The notes: generated from the sequence alone by a model not told the origin. Shown: positions 1 to 11,206, counted from the first letter of the stretch. The stretch is DNA of 64,000 nt from Rosa chinensis (GCF_002994745.2 NW_020126821.1:248001-312000); one strand, 5' to 3'. Numbers and translations: made by a program.

Positions 1-32
1 AAGTAAAACGTCGCATTAAAATGCTCCTATCA
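1..32 (-). repeat. Tip of a reverse-oriented Athila-family LTR
   Basis: These bases are the reverse complement of the LTR start shared by the Athila-like elements of this window (TGATAGGAGCATTTTAATGC...), in the variant ending GTTTTACTT that is also seen in element C. The LTR terminus lies at base 32, directly against Tekay gag sequence, so a reverse-oriented element or solo LTR from the left is inserted into element Y. The expected 5-bp target duplication would be GCATC (33-37); its partner is outside the window. Confidence 0.85.
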
Positions 33-338
33 GCATCGTCATCAGGCAGTAGACCAAGCAGTTCAGATTCTAGCTCTCGTCAGCGTTTCAGGGGACGCTT
101 CAGGAGGCCTGGGCAGACAGGTAGGAGACAGTCCAGGGGTGGCACTGCTAGTTCGAGTGGAGGCTTTGGTAGATAGGCGATTCCGAGAGACTATCCCCAA
201 TGTGCTACTTGTGGTAGACACCATGCAGGTCCGTGTCTGGCAGGTGTGGGGACTTGTTACCAGTGTGGCCAGTGGGGTCACTACAGGAGAGAATGCCCTC
301 AGTTGACCTAGGGAGTCTTCACTACTACTAGTCAGAGT
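33..338 (+). pseudogene. Gag C-terminal fragment of element Y with two stop codons
   Basis: Read in the same frame as the downstream pol, this stretch gives an Arg/Ser/Gly-rich segment, then a cysteine-rich zinc knuckle (including C-Y-Q-C, then G-H and C-P-Q). This is the nucleocapsid end of a plant chromovirus Gag. In-frame TAG codons occur at 174-176 and 309-311. Tekay elements normally encode Gag-Pol as one uninterrupted frame, so these are inactivating changes. The frame is open upstream to base 33, where the inserted LTR begins. The Gag core is absent from the window. Confidence 0.8.
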
Positions 339-3300
339 ATGGGTCAGACCTCTGTGGGTGCTACTAGTTCGGGTTCTCATGGCAGTTTGTCAGGCAGGAA
401 CAACACTCAGCCGGGTCGTGGACAGAGAGGGCGTCCAGTGACCCAGGCCCGTCTTCATGCTATGACCCAGCAGGAGGGTCGCACTGCACCGAACGTCATT
501 ATGGGTATGTTAATTATTTTTGGTCAACCAGCTTTCATTTTGATTGATCCTGGAGCCTCTCACTCCTTTATGTCTAAGAGGTTTTCTTTCTTTGCTAATG
601 TGCCCCCATCTCTCCTACTCGGAGAGTGGCATGTTGTTCTACCATCGGGGGAAAGACATAGAATTGAATGGGTACATCGTTTTTGTGGAGTGTTTGTAGA
701 AGGAGTTTGCTTAGAGGCGGACTTGATTCCATTTGAGTTAGTGGAGTTTGATGTAATCCTCGGGATGGATTTCCTACGGATCCATCATGCCTTAGTGGAT
801 TGCTATTGTAATACTGTATTATTTCGGAGTCCGGGTAAGCCAGTTGTCACCTTTTATGGTGAACGGGAGGTTCTCCCATCTTGCATAATCTCAGCTCTAA
901 CTGCTAAGAAGATGTTGAGTAAGGGTTGCCAAGCTTATTTGGCACATGTGGTGAATTCAAATGCCGAAGTTATGGATCTTAGCCAAATTCCTATTGTTGG
1001 TGACTATCCTGATGTATTTCCAGAAGAATTACCTGGATTGCCCCCGGTGCGAGAGATAGATTTTACCATTGATTTACTTCCAGGTACAACACCCATCTCT
1101 CAAGCACCTTATAGAATGGCACCGGCGGAACTGAAGGAGTTGTATGTACAGTTGCAGGAGTTAACGGATAAGGGATTTATACGACCTAGTGTATCTCCCT
1201 GGGGTGCACCTGTGTTGTTTGTGAAGAAGAAAGATGGTACTTTGAGGCTTTGTATTGATTACCGGAAACTAAACAGGGTGACTATAAGGAATAAATATCC
1301 CATGCCCCGCATTGATGATTTGTTTGACCAGTTGAGGGGTGCTAAAGTTTTCTCAAAGATTGATTTGAGGTCTGGTTATCATCAGTTACGGATTAAAGAG
1401 GAGGATGTAGCCAAAACTGCTTTTCGATCACGTTATGGTCATTATGAGTTCCTTGTTATGCCTTTTGGGTTGACTAATGCACCCGCTGCTTTCATGGATC
1501 TCATGAACAGGGTATTTCGCCCGTATCTTGACCGCTTTGTGATTGTGTTCATTGATGACATACTGGTTTATTCTAAAAGTGAGGAGTTACATGCTGAGCA
1601 CTTGAATATTGTGTTGGAGACTCTGTGGCTACACCAATTGTATGCTAAATTCAGTAAGTGTGAGTTTTGGCTTGACCAAGTGACATTCTTGGGTCACGTC
1701 ATTACAGCTGCTGGTGTTAGTGTTGATCCCCAAAAAGTAGAAGCAGTGTTGAATTGGGAAAGGCCTACCAATGTAACGGGAATTCGTAGTTTCTTGGGTC
1801 TTGCTGGTTACTATCGACGTTTTGTGCAAAATTTTTCTAGAATTGCCGCTCCTCTTACTAAGTTAACGAGAAAGGGTGTCAGATTTGTTTGGTCTGAAAA
1901 TTGTGAGCGGAGCTTCCAAGAACTTAAGAGTCGGCTGACTAGTGCTCCAATTCTATCCTTGCCTGATGATAGTGGGGAGTATGTAATTTACAGCGATGCC
2001 TCTAGACAAGGCTTGGGCTGTGTTTTAATGCAGCATGGTAATGTGATTGCTTATGCTTCCAGACAGTTGAAGCCACATGAGTTGAATTATCCCACACATG
2101 ATTTAGAGTTGGTAGCTATTGTACTTGCTCTTAAGCTGTGGAGGCATTATCTGTATGGAGCCAGATGTCAGATTTTCACTGACCATAAGAGCCTCAAGTA
2201 TGTGTTTACACAACCGAATTTAAATTTAAGACAACGAAGATGGATGGAATTGATTGAAGATTATGATTGTACCATTGAGTATCACCCCGGTAAAGCGAAT
2301 GTGGTGGCGGATGCACTTAGTAGGAACCCATCCGTGACCTTGTCATATTTAAGGGCCACTCGAGTACCCCTATTGTCAGAGTTGAGGTCTACGGGGGTTG
2401 AGTTATCGGTTGATGAGATTGGTACTCTGGTGGCTAGTTTTCATGTGAGACCAGTATTCATTGATAAAATACGGGAAAACCAGCCTCTTGATCCAAGAAT
2501 TGAAGGGATTAAAGAAGGTGTTCGTGGTGGTTGGCAACTTGAGTTTTCTATTCGAAGAGATGGGACATTGATGTTTGGGAAGAGACTTTGTGTTCCTAAC
2601 GTTGAAGCACTTAAACGAGAAATACTTGATGAAGCTCATAACTCTGCGTATACCCTGCATCCTGGTGGTACAAAAATGTATCTGACTCTTAAAGAGTACT
2701 ATTGGTGGCCAAATATGAAAAGAGAAATTGCAGCTTTTGTGAGTAAATGCCTTGTGTGCCAGCAAGTGAAAGCGGAAAGGCAAAAACCGTCGGGGTTGTT
2801 GCAACCTTTGCCAATTCCGGAATGGAAATGGGATCATCTCACCATGGATTTTATTTACAAGTTACCTCGTACGCAGGATGGTAATGATGGTATTTGGGTG
2901 ATTGTAGATCGACTCACCAAATCAGCTCATTTTCTGGCGGTTAAAGAAACCTTTAGTTTGGATAAACTGGCAAAGTTGTATGTGGACGAAATTGTAAAGC
3001 TTCATGGTGTTCCCGAGTCCATTGTTTCTGATCGTGATGCTCGATTCACATCAAAGTTTTGGAGGAAGGTTCACAAATTTATGGGAACAGAATTACAATT
3101 TAGCACTGCTTTCCATCCTCAAACTGATGGACAATCTGAGCGGACTATACAGACTTTGGAAGATATGTTGAGGGCTTGTTCTCTACAATTTAAAGGAAGT
3201 TGGGATAAGCACTTGGCTTTGATGGAGTTTGCATATAACAACAGTTACCATTCAAGTATTGGTATGGCTCCCTACGAAGCTTTGTATGGGAAACAGTGTA

Positions 3301-3884
3301 GGACCCCCTTGTGTTGGGATGAAGTGGGAGAAAGACAACTTATTGGTCCTGAGATTATTGAAATCACAACAGATAAAGTTAAAGTGATCAGAGAGAGACT
3401 TAAGACGGCCCAAAGCAGACAAAAGAGCTACGCAGATAAACACAGGAAGCATCTTGAATTTCAAGTTGGTGATTGGGTATTTCTGAAGTTATCTCCTTGG
3501 AAGGGTGTGGTAAGGTTTGGTAAACGAGGGAAACTAAGTCCGAGATATATTGGTCCCTATGAGATTGTGGAACGAATTGGTCTTGTTGCTTATCGCTTGG
3601 CTTTACCTCCACAACTATCTCAAGTACATGATGTTTTCCATGTCTCCATGCTTCGCAAGTACATCACTGATCCTTCACATGTGTTACCAGCTCAACCCAT
3701 TACACTTACAGAAGATTTAACATATGAAGAAGAACCAGTACAGGTCCTTGATCGTCGTGAGCAAGTACTTCGAAGTAAGATTATATCTTTGGTTAAGGTA
3801 TTATGGAGGAATCACCTGATTGAAGAAGCTACTTGGGAACCAGAGGATCAAATGAGGCAACAGTATCCACATCTTTTTCCTTGA
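339..3884 (+). CDS. Pol polyprotein of element Y: protease, RT, RNase H, integrase, chromodomain
   Basis: The open frame is 1181 codons. The first Met is only the first ATG after the second gag stop, not a native start. Visible domains: aspartic protease with the DPGAS active site at residues 70-74; reverse transcriptase about 285-460 with catalytic FIDD at 404-407; RNase H with acidic residues near D553, E590, D615 and D658; integrase HHCC zinc finger H767, H774, C804, C807; integrase catalytic D837, D898, E934; a GPY-type segment near 1070; and a chromodomain about 1129-1175 with the conserved W-R-N and E-A-T-W pattern. In chromoviruses the chromodomain helps direct integration to particular chromatin. 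There is no internal stop or frameshift in pol, so the pol frame outlived the damage in gag or the damage is recent. The product would act in cytoplasmic particles and then in the nucleus. Confidence 0.9.
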   Translation: MGQTSVGATSSGSHGSLSGRNNTQPGRGQRGRPVTQARLHAMTQQEGRTAPNVIMGMLIIFGQPAFILIDPGASHSFMSKRFSFFANVPPSLLLGEWHVVLPSGERHRIEWVHRFCGVFVEGVCLEADLIPFELVEFDVILGMDFLRIHHALVDCYCNTVLFRSPGKPVVTFYGEREVLPSCIISALTAKKMLSKGCQAYLAHVVNSNAEVMDLSQIPIVGDYPDVFPEELPGLPPVREIDFTIDLLPGTTPISQAPYRMAPAELKELYVQLQELTDKGFIRPSVSPWGAPVLFVKKKDGTLRLCIDYRKLNRVTIRNKYPMPRIDDLFDQLRGAKVFSKIDLRSGYHQLRIKEEDVAKTAFRSRYGHYEFLVMPFGLTNAPAAFMDLMNRVFRPYLDRFVIVFIDDILVYSKSEELHAEHLNIVLETLWLHQLYAKFSKCEFWLDQVTFLGHVITAAGVSVDPQKVEAVLNWERPTNVTGIRSFLGLAGYYRRFVQNFSRIAAPLTKLTRKGVRFVWSENCERSFQELKSRLTSAPILSLPDDSGEYVIYSDASRQGLGCVLMQHGNVIAYASRQLKPHELNYPTHDLELVAIVLALKLWRHYLYGARCQIFTDHKSLKYVFTQPNLNLRQRRWMELIEDYDCTIEYHPGKANVVADALSRNPSVTLSYLRATRVPLLSELRSTGVELSVDEIGTLVASFHVRPVFIDKIRENQPLDPRIEGIKEGVRGGWQLEFSIRRDGTLMFGKRLCVPNVEALKREILDEAHNSAYTLHPGGTKMYLTLKEYYWWPNMKREIAAFVSKCLVCQQVKAERQKPSGLLQPLPIPEWKWDHLTMDFIYKLPRTQDGNDGIWVIVDRLTKSAHFLAVKETFSLDKLAKLYVDEIVKLHGVPESIVSDRDARFTSKFWRKVHKFMGTELQFSTAFHPQTDGQSERTIQTLEDMLRACSLQFKGSWDKHLALMEFAYNNSYHSSIGMAPYEALYGKQCRTPLCWDEVGERQLIGPEIIEITTDKVKVIRERLKTAQSRQKSYADKHRKHLEFQVGDWVFLKLSPWKGVVRFGKRGKLSPRYIGPYEIVERIGLVAYRLALPPQLSQVHDVFHVSMLRKYITDPSHVLPAQPITLTEDLTYEEEPVQVLDRREQVLRSKIISLVKVLWRNHLIEEATWEPEDQMRQQYPHLFP

Positions 3885-3913
3885 CAGGTAAAATTTCGAG
3901 GACGAAATTTTAT

Positions 3914-3926
3914 AAGGAGGGGAGAT
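3914..3926 (+). other. Polypurine tract of element Y
   Basis: The run AAGGAGGGGAGAT sits directly before the LTR start (TGTAATGCCCC), 29 bp after the pol stop. This is the expected primer site for plus-strand DNA synthesis. Confidence 0.85.
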
Positions 3927-6342
3927 TGTAATGCCCCATACCTTAAAGTCTTTATTAGTTACTTTTTACCGTGGTTGACCGAGGAGTGACTTTTTCTTTA
4001 GTCCGGTAAATTAGAAAATTTATTTGAGATTGTCGTAGAATACGAAAAATTGAGTTCGTGGACACGTAGTTTGTTTAAATTGGATTTATATCGGAAAAGT
4101 TATGACCAAAAATAGAAATTTCTATTTTTGGCATGGCTTTTTGTTTGTGAGCTTCTATTTGTGGAGGGAGGGCTTATTAAAACAGATGGAAGAGAGAGAA
4201 AAGGGAAAGAATCAAAAAAAAAAAGAGAGAGAGAGAGCACGGGTAGAACCCGAGTCACCCCCCTCCCCCTTTTTTCTTTTCTTTTCGCCGTCGCACTCCT
4301 CCGGCGAATTCGTCGCCGTCCGGCCACCCCAAGACGCATCGTTGGGCACGGCGTGATCCTCTCTTCCTTCTCCTTCTAGCTATGTAAGTATTTCACCTTG
4401 CGTAGCTTTGGTTTTGGAGATATGAGGAGAATTGCAGAAATGGAAAAAAATGGAATTTTGCTTTGATCTCAGTTTTCCGGCGATTTCCGGTCGAATTTCT
4501 TTGGGTTTTGGTTGTTGGGGAAGTACTGAATGTATTCCTAACCTTGTTGCAGCTCGTTTTGATCGGTGGAGGAAGATTTGAAGGTGTTTGAGACTGTGAA
4601 CAGTACCGTGAACAGTAACTCTCGAATTCTTGGGTTCTTGTTTGATTTTTCTGGATATTCCTACTTGAATTTGGTTGTTGTTGCAGGTTTAGAGATAGTT
4701 GTGTGGGTTATGAAGTTGATTTTGGAATAAATGGGTTGATTGAAATTGAATTTAATCTTTAAGTTTGTGTTAAATTTGAAATTGTTGGATATTGAGGTTT
4801 TGTTGGTTTTGGATTGTTGAACATGGTTGTTGGATTTGTCATGTTGGTAGTGTTGGGTGAATTCTCTTGTTAAAGGACTATTGTGAATTATTTGTTAGGT
4901 AGTAGAGTGAATTTGAGAAGGTGGAGTTGGAATCATGAATTAGAAAAAGGGAAAAATTAAGAATGATTGTGGAAATTTTTGGAAGGATTTATATTATCGA
5001 TTGGTGGTAATTTGTGATGAAGGAGGTGAGATTAAATTGATTTAGTTATCGAAAGGTTCTTGTGAAGATTTAAATTAAGTGAAGTCCTTGATCGATTGAG
5101 AATCGAATTAAAAATCGGTTGAGTAGTTTGAGTTAGAGGGCATTGAGATTTTAAGGAATTATAGAATTAATCCCAAATCAAAGTGTGGGAGTTTTATAAA
5201 AATTTGTGAATAACGGATGCTTATTCCGAGGGAAATGAGTTGTTTTTGAGAGTATTTCCTTATTATGGTTAATTATATCCATGCAATTGTGACAGGACGT
5301 ACTGAGCCCTCGAGCGAGGAGGACACAGGCAGGCAGCAGGGTTAGCTGCGGGATTCACTTGTGAGTGGACCTTTATTTTTATTTAGATAATGCATGCAGC
5401 ATGGTATTAAGTTTTGAAATGTGATTTTATGGAAAGAAAAGGATTAAAAAGGAAACAGTTGACAAGGAGGCCAGTTTGGCGCATGCGTATCTTACCTAGT
5501 TGGCAGACCCTTCTAGGTAATAGTCTGGTTGGCAATCCCTTCCAGACTACAGCTCGGTTGGCAGTCCCATCCGATGCGTCATCTGGTTGGCAGTCCCTTC
5601 CAGATGACTTGAGGTAGTTAGTCGGCAGTCCCGTCTACTACATGTGGCTAGTTGGCAGTCCCAACTAATCACCGCCTCCTACTCCGGTTGGCAGTCCCTC
5701 CCTGATGGCATGAGATGCCTAGGAAGCAGTCCTTCCTAGCCATCAAATGAGTTTCATGGAAAAAGGATTGAGTTGGAACTTCATAGGGTTCAGCTGCATG
5801 ATGGTTTTGTTAAAAAGAGAAATGGGGAAGCATACCATAAATTGTTTTGATTCTAGTTTCGGTTTTGTCCACTCACTCTAATGGATTTTATATGTTTTCC
5901 CTTGGGCCCTTCGTTTTCAAATGCCTAGATTTCAGATTAGCAGAGATTGCGTCCAGGCTCAAGGACTTTGGGAATCAGCGCTTCCGTTTTTGTCCGTAGG
6001 TTATTACTTAACCTACCTTGTATGATATCGGCTTAGTTTTAGTGTTGCTCTGATAAGCCTTTTCTTTTGATTTTGATGGATGTTGTTGTTCGGATTGTGG
6101 TTGCTTACGGAGGTTATATTGGGATTTGAACTTTCCGGATGTAATATATGTGCTTGGATTGTAAATATGATATTGTAGGTTGAGTAGAAGTTAATGTTGT
6201 AATCATATCCAGGTTTGTGAAATTTTTGGGTAGCCCATATTTAGGGGAGGTTCTGCCGAATTTTCGGTAGGATTTCGCTTAATGTGGGCCCCGCAGGCTC
6301 GTATCCAGGTAATTGGGGTGATTCCTGGGTCGGGTCCTGTCA
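3927..6342 (+). repeat. 3' LTR of element Y (2416 bp)
   Basis: It begins TGTAATGCCCC immediately after the polypurine tract and ends ...GGGTCCTGTCA, with the canonical TG...CA termini and a length typical of Tekay/Del LTRs. A GA-rich stretch lies near 4190-4240 and a T/C-rich stretch near 4256-4290. A hairpin-forming repeat array lies at 5492-5744. No convincing coding frame is present. There is no second LTR in the window to compare with, so its age cannot be estimated here. Confidence 0.85.
5492..5744 (+). repeat. Array of eight hairpins with constant loop and changing stems
   Basis: Eight consecutive units share a loop close to TTGGCAGTCCCTT, mostly 13 nt. Loops sit at 5500-5512, 5529-5541, 5558-5570, 5587-5599, 5622-5634, 5652-5664, 5688-5700 and 5724-5734; the first four are exactly 29 bp apart. 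Stems differ but pair with themselves: TTACCTAG/CTAGGTAA (unit 1), TAGTCTGG/CCAGACTA (unit 2) and GTCATCTGG/CCAGATGAC (unit 4) are perfect. Unit 5 has one bulge, unit 8 pairs 9 of 10 positions, units 6 and 7 have one internal mismatch each, and unit 3 keeps only 4 bp. Confidence 0.85.
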
Positions 6343-6739
6343 TTTTATGATCCCCACTACAAAAGCAATGAAAATATGCTTATAATCCAAAATTATCAAC
6401 GTCCAAAATCGAATCACTTGTCTTATTGAACCATGTAGCACCATAAACTCGCAAGTACATGAATTCCAGTGTAAAAGAAAATTCATTTCAATGGTTAGCT
6501 CAGATAACACATGGTACTGGCGTCACAAACCACCCTATTAAAAATTATAGCATCCAAAACTTCCTCATACAAGTCGCTTAGTGAAAAACCAACCCATTCA
6601 CCATCGATATTGTGATAACCACAAGATGGTCATTGCTAGTCAACAATTCCAAAACAAATGACTTCCTTAATTGTTTGTGCTTAAATTCCTAATCGAAGGT
6701 CGTTCACTTAAAGGTCCCATAGTTGTCAACGCATAAAGG
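6343..6739. other. Unassigned AT-rich sequence between Y and the solo LTR
   Basis: This stretch has no long reading frame, no LTR termini, and no similarity that I can see to the other elements in the window. Together with 8669-8796 it was one contiguous piece before the solo LTR at 6740-8663 inserted. It may be host intergenic DNA or an old unrecognised repeat. Confidence 0.5.
6735..6739. repeat. Target-site duplication AAAGG of the solo LTR
   Basis: AAAGG at 6735-6739 is repeated exactly at 8664-8668, on the two sides of the reverse-oriented LTR. This proves its ends and its status as a solo LTR. Confidence 0.9.
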
Positions 6740-8663
6740 TGATGCGCCTGAAAGCAAGCGCATAATTTAACCCTGAAATGTCATTAGTAGTATAAAGTAA
6801 ATAGGGATCGTTCTATTCCGGGGATTGAGGGTACACCTGTCATTGTCAAACAATTAAACAATTAAAATTAAAACAAAGTATATTATTTACACAATATAGA
6901 CATATTTACGAAAAAGGGGGGAATATTTTTGTTTTTGGGTTTTCGAAAATAAATTAAGTAAAGAAAACAAATAAAATGCAAAAACATAAATATAAAGATG
7001 GAATGAGAGAACAAAGATCAAAATCGAAACATATGATTAAAATTGACTCAAACCCTAATATTGTTCATCTAAGTCATGAGAAAGGAGTTGATCATGTGAA
7101 ACATTCGAAAGCAAATGAATTCCCATTTTTTACTTTTCAATGCTAATTAACCTAAGCGAAAGCACCTAGATTAATCCTATCAAACATGCAATCAAACCCT
7201 AGAAAGCTAGTCAATCATGTCATGTTTAACGCATTACACATAGAGAAAGGCTATCAACTCAAGTGTACAACTTAGTATGGAAAAGTCCACCTAGTTGCAA
7301 TCCTCGTTAATTAAATTCGATCTTTGTACAAAACCTTTACTACTTTGATTCAAGTTTACACAAAACGAAAAGTCGATTTCATGTTCTTAAACCTAGCACC
7401 ATTCATATCGAAACCCTAAGTGTTTGCAACCACATAAGATTAAAATACAAAAGTTATCTATAACGCAAATTTAATTAAACAAACCCACATAAGCAACTCT
7501 CGAATCACAATAATATGAATCTGAAAATTCTCAATTAATCATAAAAATTCCAGAAATTAATATTTGTTCAAACACATATGTCAACTAGTTCATAACCAAC
7601 GAAATTCAAAGCAAAGGTTACAAAGGAGAATCGGATTACACCGTGAGATGGGGATGGTGATGAACGATTGATGTGGTGGTCTCTTGAATCTCGAAAGCAA
7701 GCTTCAAGGTTGGAGATGGATGATGGATGCTCACGACTATGCTTCTTCTCCCTTGGCCTTGCTTGAACTCGTGGAGATGACTAGAGGATGGAGAAACTCA
7801 CGGCTATGCTAAGAAGATTTTCTGATTTTTTTTCTAAAGTGTAAATTGTATGGGGGAGAGGAACTTCTGTTTGATGGTGTGTTGGTGTATATATAGGAGC
7901 ACGGCTAGGGTTCACAAAGCAATCAGAAATTTCCACATAGCTTCCACCAATAGGAATTCGCCAAGTAAGCTTTGTGATGTGGTCCAACCAATCATAGAAT
8001 GCCAAGTAAGCCTTGTGATGTGTTCCAACCAATCATAATTCTCTAAAATACCTCCCTAATATTTAATTGCCGAATTTCCTTGAAATTATTCTGATTTTCT
8101 TCATGAATTTCGGCCAACATTCCTTTAGGGAATTTAGGGATGAATCTAGACGCATTTTTAGCTTTTCCTTGGTGCAAACATATTTTCCTTCCATAAATAT
8201 TTCCCTTGAATCTCTCTTTGCGTCATCTCCTTGATTATTTCTGATTTTCACGTTGGCAATCACACCAAATTATTCCTCCAACAATATTTCTTTCTATAAA
8301 AGTCTCCCAAGAAAATCTCTCCTTGAAATCCTCAATCAATCATCTTTAATTCCCACATTGTCACCTTGTTTTTCAATGTCATCTTCATGAAGCTTCTCGT
8401 TCCATTTATGAACTCAATTCAGCTTATTTATTCCAAAAACCTGAAAATAGAAGCTTTCTAAAATAAGAAATGGAAACTTTCTTAAACTAAAATGGAAACT
8501 TTCTAAAAATGGAAAATAGAAACTACAAAACGGAAACTTTCTACAATTAGGAACTTTCCCATTCGAAGAATGGAAACTTTCCTAAACAGAGTTTTATTAA
8601 GGAAATAACGCAGAAAATATAGGGAAATAACAGTTAAAACGTCGCATTAAAATGCTCCTATCA
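6740..8663 (-). mobile_element. Solo LTR of the Athila-like family, reverse orientation (1924 bp)
   Basis: Read on the minus strand it starts TGATAGGAGCATTTTAATGCG and ends ...GGCGCATCA, and is flanked by AAAGG on both sides. No PBS follows and no polypurine tract precedes it, so the interior was lost by recombination between its two LTRs. It carries the family's U3 motifs (GAAAGTTTC units near 8450-8590), a TATA-like run near 7886-7894 on the minus strand, and the conserved U5 end with the CCGGGGATTGAGGG segment (reverse sense) near 6815. Its U5 is of the same subtype as elements A and D. It is about 400 bp shorter than the LTRs of A, B, C and E. Confidence 0.9.
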
Positions 8664-8668
8664 AAAGG

Positions 8669-8796
8669 TTAACCTCGAACGAACCCACAAGTTCTTAATC
8701 AAGTAAGTTATGGGACCACCACACTTCTGCTGCGCTACTCTGACACCTGACTAAATCATTGGTCAAGCCATGAGATGACGTTCTGAGTCGACTAGG
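8669..8796. other. Unassigned sequence between the solo LTR and element X
   Basis: This is the continuation of 6343-6739 past the solo LTR. No gene or repeat is recognised in it. The 5 bp before element X are CTAGG, which should be the target duplication of X. Confidence 0.45.
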
Positions 8797-9119
8797 TGAT
8801 AGGAGCACAATGTGCGACGATATTAATGAGTATGTGCTCCATTTTAGCCTTGTTTCTCCCTTAAGTTTCGTGTTTTGAGTCATCGAGTCATTTTAAGAGT
8901 CTTGTGGAGTGTTTGGCGTGAAATAGGCAGAAAACGCAAAATTCATGAAGAATCCTAGCGGGATCAGGATTCCTCACCGTCATGCTAATCTGTGGGCCTT
9001 AAGAGAGAATTTATGGGTGTATTTTTCTGAAATTAAATTGTTTTAGTTTCTTTTATTTTCTCTAAAAGAATTTAATTTTGTGCCCTTTATTAAATCAGGT
9101 TGACCAAGCAATGAAGAAG

Positions 9120-9309
9120 GGAAATAAAGGAGAAACACGTTTTCAGTTGGGGAATAAAGGAGAAAGACGTTTTCAGTTGAGGAATAAAAGAAAATGATGT
9201 TTCAACTGAAAAATAAATAAAGGAGAAAAGACGTTTCAGCTGGAAGATAAATAAGAGAAAGACGTTTTCAGTTGAGGAATAAAAGAGAAAGACGTTTCAG
9301 CTTGGAAAT
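9120..9309 (+). repeat. Degenerate tandem repeat in U3 of the element X LTR
   Basis: About six units of 28-33 bp share GGAATAAAGGAGAAAGACG followed by TTTTCAGTTG-like sequence, with unit starts near 9120, 9149, 9180, 9211, 9242 and 9275. They lie just upstream of the TATA box, the usual place for U3 enhancer repeats. Confidence 0.75.
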
Positions 9310-9388
9310 TAAAAGAATTGCCCCATTATGAGAGGAGCTAAGGCCATAAAGGAGACGTTTCAGTTGGGAAAGCCAACCAATGCTCCCC

Positions 9389-9396
9389 TATAAATA
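9389..9396 (+). promoter_or_regulatory. TATA box of the element X LTR
   Basis: TATAAATA is preceded about 14 bp upstream by a CCAAT box (in AACCAATG). This is a standard plant core-promoter arrangement placed about 600 bp into the LTR. It would mark the U3/R boundary near 9420. Confidence 0.6.
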
Positions 9397-10535
9397 GACA
9401 ACGTCCAGAACATAATTGGCATCACTTCCCAGCCAAGATAATTCATTGCCTATCACTTCCTGGCCAAAAACCATTCCAAGACTCTGCCCAATTCACTCCT
9501 TAAACTTCCATCACCTACAAGACCGTGACACCATCCATCCATCAATCTACAAAGCTCTTAGGCGCTGAGTCAAGGACGCTCCACCACCATAGCAGAGACG
9601 AGTTCATCACCGTGTTGCTAAGCCGCTGAGGAAAGCTTGAAAGTGTAACTATGACTCTACTTACAATTTTTATTTCGGTTTTGTGCGTTTCAATTTGCAA
9701 GTTGTGTAATTGGAGACACAGAATTTTCAGAATATTTTTATTAATATTTTTGAGATTTTCAATTTATTATTGAGTTAATTTTGAGAATTCTTTTATGATG
9801 CATGTTACAATCTTGTGCCCTTTTACGTGTTTAGGTAATTTTCAGAGTTAGGTTCATAAGTTTGCATGCTAGAATAACGGTGAGAGTTCTTGTGTGTTTG
9901 CTTAATTTGCCAAGAGTAATTGTTATTTGTTAAGACGCTGAGTTAAACAAGTAGTAATTAGTTCTAACGGGTGGTAAAAATCATGCTTTAATGATTAAAT
10001 GATTCTGGAAATTACGTGTTAAATTCTATGTGTAATGGTTAATTTGCACATGTGAGTTGATTCGAGGGTTAGATAATACTACTAGTTAAGAGAATTACGC
10101 TGAGTGTTTTCGAAAATTAGTAGTATTAGGCTTGGTAAGGACTTTTCCGATCCAATCCTACATTAGAACGAATCAGATAAGTGGATTGATCCGCTGAGGC
10201 TTTTCATTTGAGCTCTTATCTAGGCATTAAAGATGGGCACATTTTTGTAGCATGTTGAAATGAATTTTCTGTTTTTACACTTAGTAATTTCCGAGTGGTA
10301 TTGGTCTAGGTTAGGGAAGTCGATCATTGTATATAGTTTTATTTGTTTTGTTTTTATTTTAAGTAGATTAGGAACCAAATTTCAAAACCCCCCATTTTAT
10401 TCTTTTATTTGTTAATTGACCTTTTTGTGTAGGTGTACCCTACAATCCCCGGACTGAACGATCCCTGCTTATCCTATACTAACAACTACATTTTGCAGGG
10501 TTAAATTGTGAGGCTATTTCAGCCGCATCAATTTT

Positions 10536-10556
10536 TGGCGCCGTTGCCGGGGATTG
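10536..10556 (+). other. Primer-binding site of element X (tRNA-Asp type)
   Basis: TGGCGCCGTTGCCGGGGATT lies 5 bp after the LTR end. It is complementary to the 3' end of plant tRNA-Asp, the primer reported for Athila-type elements. Confidence 0.8.
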
Positions 10557-11201
10557 TTAAAATCTCTTGCACTTAAGGTGTCATTGATTTTGTTGTTTAT
10601 ATAGAATGCATGCTAATTTTTGTACTACACTTGTGGAATGGTGACAAATTGTGATTTCGGTTATGATAGGAGCATTTTAATGCGACGTTTTAACTGCATT
10701 TCCCTACATTTTCTGCGTTATTTCCTTAATAAAACTCTGTTTAGGAAAGTTTCCATTCTTCGATTGGGAAAGTTCCTATTTGTAGAAAGTTTCTATTTTT
10801 GTAGTTTCTATTTTTCATTTTTGGAAAGTTTCCATTTTCAGTTTAGGAAAGTTGCCATTTTTCATTTTAGGAAAGTTTCTATTTTCTTACTAGTTTCTAT
10901 TTTCAGGACCTCGGAGCTAAAAAGTGGAAATGAACTCACAAATGGAAAGAGGAGCTCGCCAATGTTGGAAGGAGACAAAATGAGATACAAAGGGCTGCAT
11001 AAATAAGCTGAAAAGAAGAAATGAAGTTTTCCTGGTTCAACCAGGAAATCCTGTTTCAACCAGGAAACCTTGTCCAGAAGAGGAAACCCTGCCAAAACAA
11101 GACTCTTGAGTCAACCAAGAAAGGAAAGCAGAAAAATGATGTGTCATGGCATTGAAAGAAGCTTCTTGAAGACATTAGAAGATGACATGGCTTGAAGGTG
11201 A

Positions 11202-11206
11202 CGCAC
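11202..11206. repeat. Target-site duplication CGCAC of solo LTR F
   Basis: CGCAC at 11202-11206 is repeated at 14124-14128. The uninterrupted 3' LTR of A has a single copy at this point. Confidence 0.93.

Larger units (their letters stand above)
33..6342 (+). mobile_element. Element Y: Tekay/Del-like Ty3/gypsy chromovirus, 5' part missing
   Basis: The order is the gag C-terminus with a zinc knuckle, protease, reverse transcriptase, RNase H, integrase, chromodomain, polypurine tract and a 2.4 kb 3' LTR bounded by TG...CA. The chromodomain and the long LTR place it among Tekay/Del chromoviruses. The 5' LTR, PBS and most of gag are replaced at the left by another element's LTR. Two in-frame TAG codons in gag make this copy non-functional. 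The 3' flank begins TTTTA, which should be the target duplication; the partner is outside the window. Confidence 0.88.
8797..10663 (+). mobile_element. Element X: 5' LTR, PBS and start of the body of a second Athila-like family
   Basis: The LTR spans 8797-10530 (1734 bp), from TGATAGGAGCACAATGTGCG to ...GCCGCATCA. It is followed by ATTTT and a tRNA-Asp-type PBS, then 107 bp of body. The termini and the U5 end (GTGTACCCTACAATCCCCGG) resemble the main family, but the centre of the LTR is different sequence. Element A is inserted at 10664, so the rest of X must lie beyond the right edge of the window. X is the outermost and oldest layer of this nest. Confidence 0.8.

Noticed and set aside
4100..4379. 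Frames of about 80 codons at the start of the Y 3' LTR
   Set aside because: They are purine-rich low-complexity translations inside an LTR, on both strands, with no domain.
5492..5744. A CRISPR-like reading of the hairpin array (constant and variable parts at regular spacing)
   Set aside because: The variable parts are complementary arms of the same unit, not independent spacers, and the context is a plant LTR without cas genes.
6355..6364. CACTACAAAA, which resembles the terminal repeat of CACTA DNA transposons
   Set aside because: No matching inverted end (TTTTGTAGTG) or 3-bp duplication was found in the unassigned stretch. Ten bases can occur by chance.
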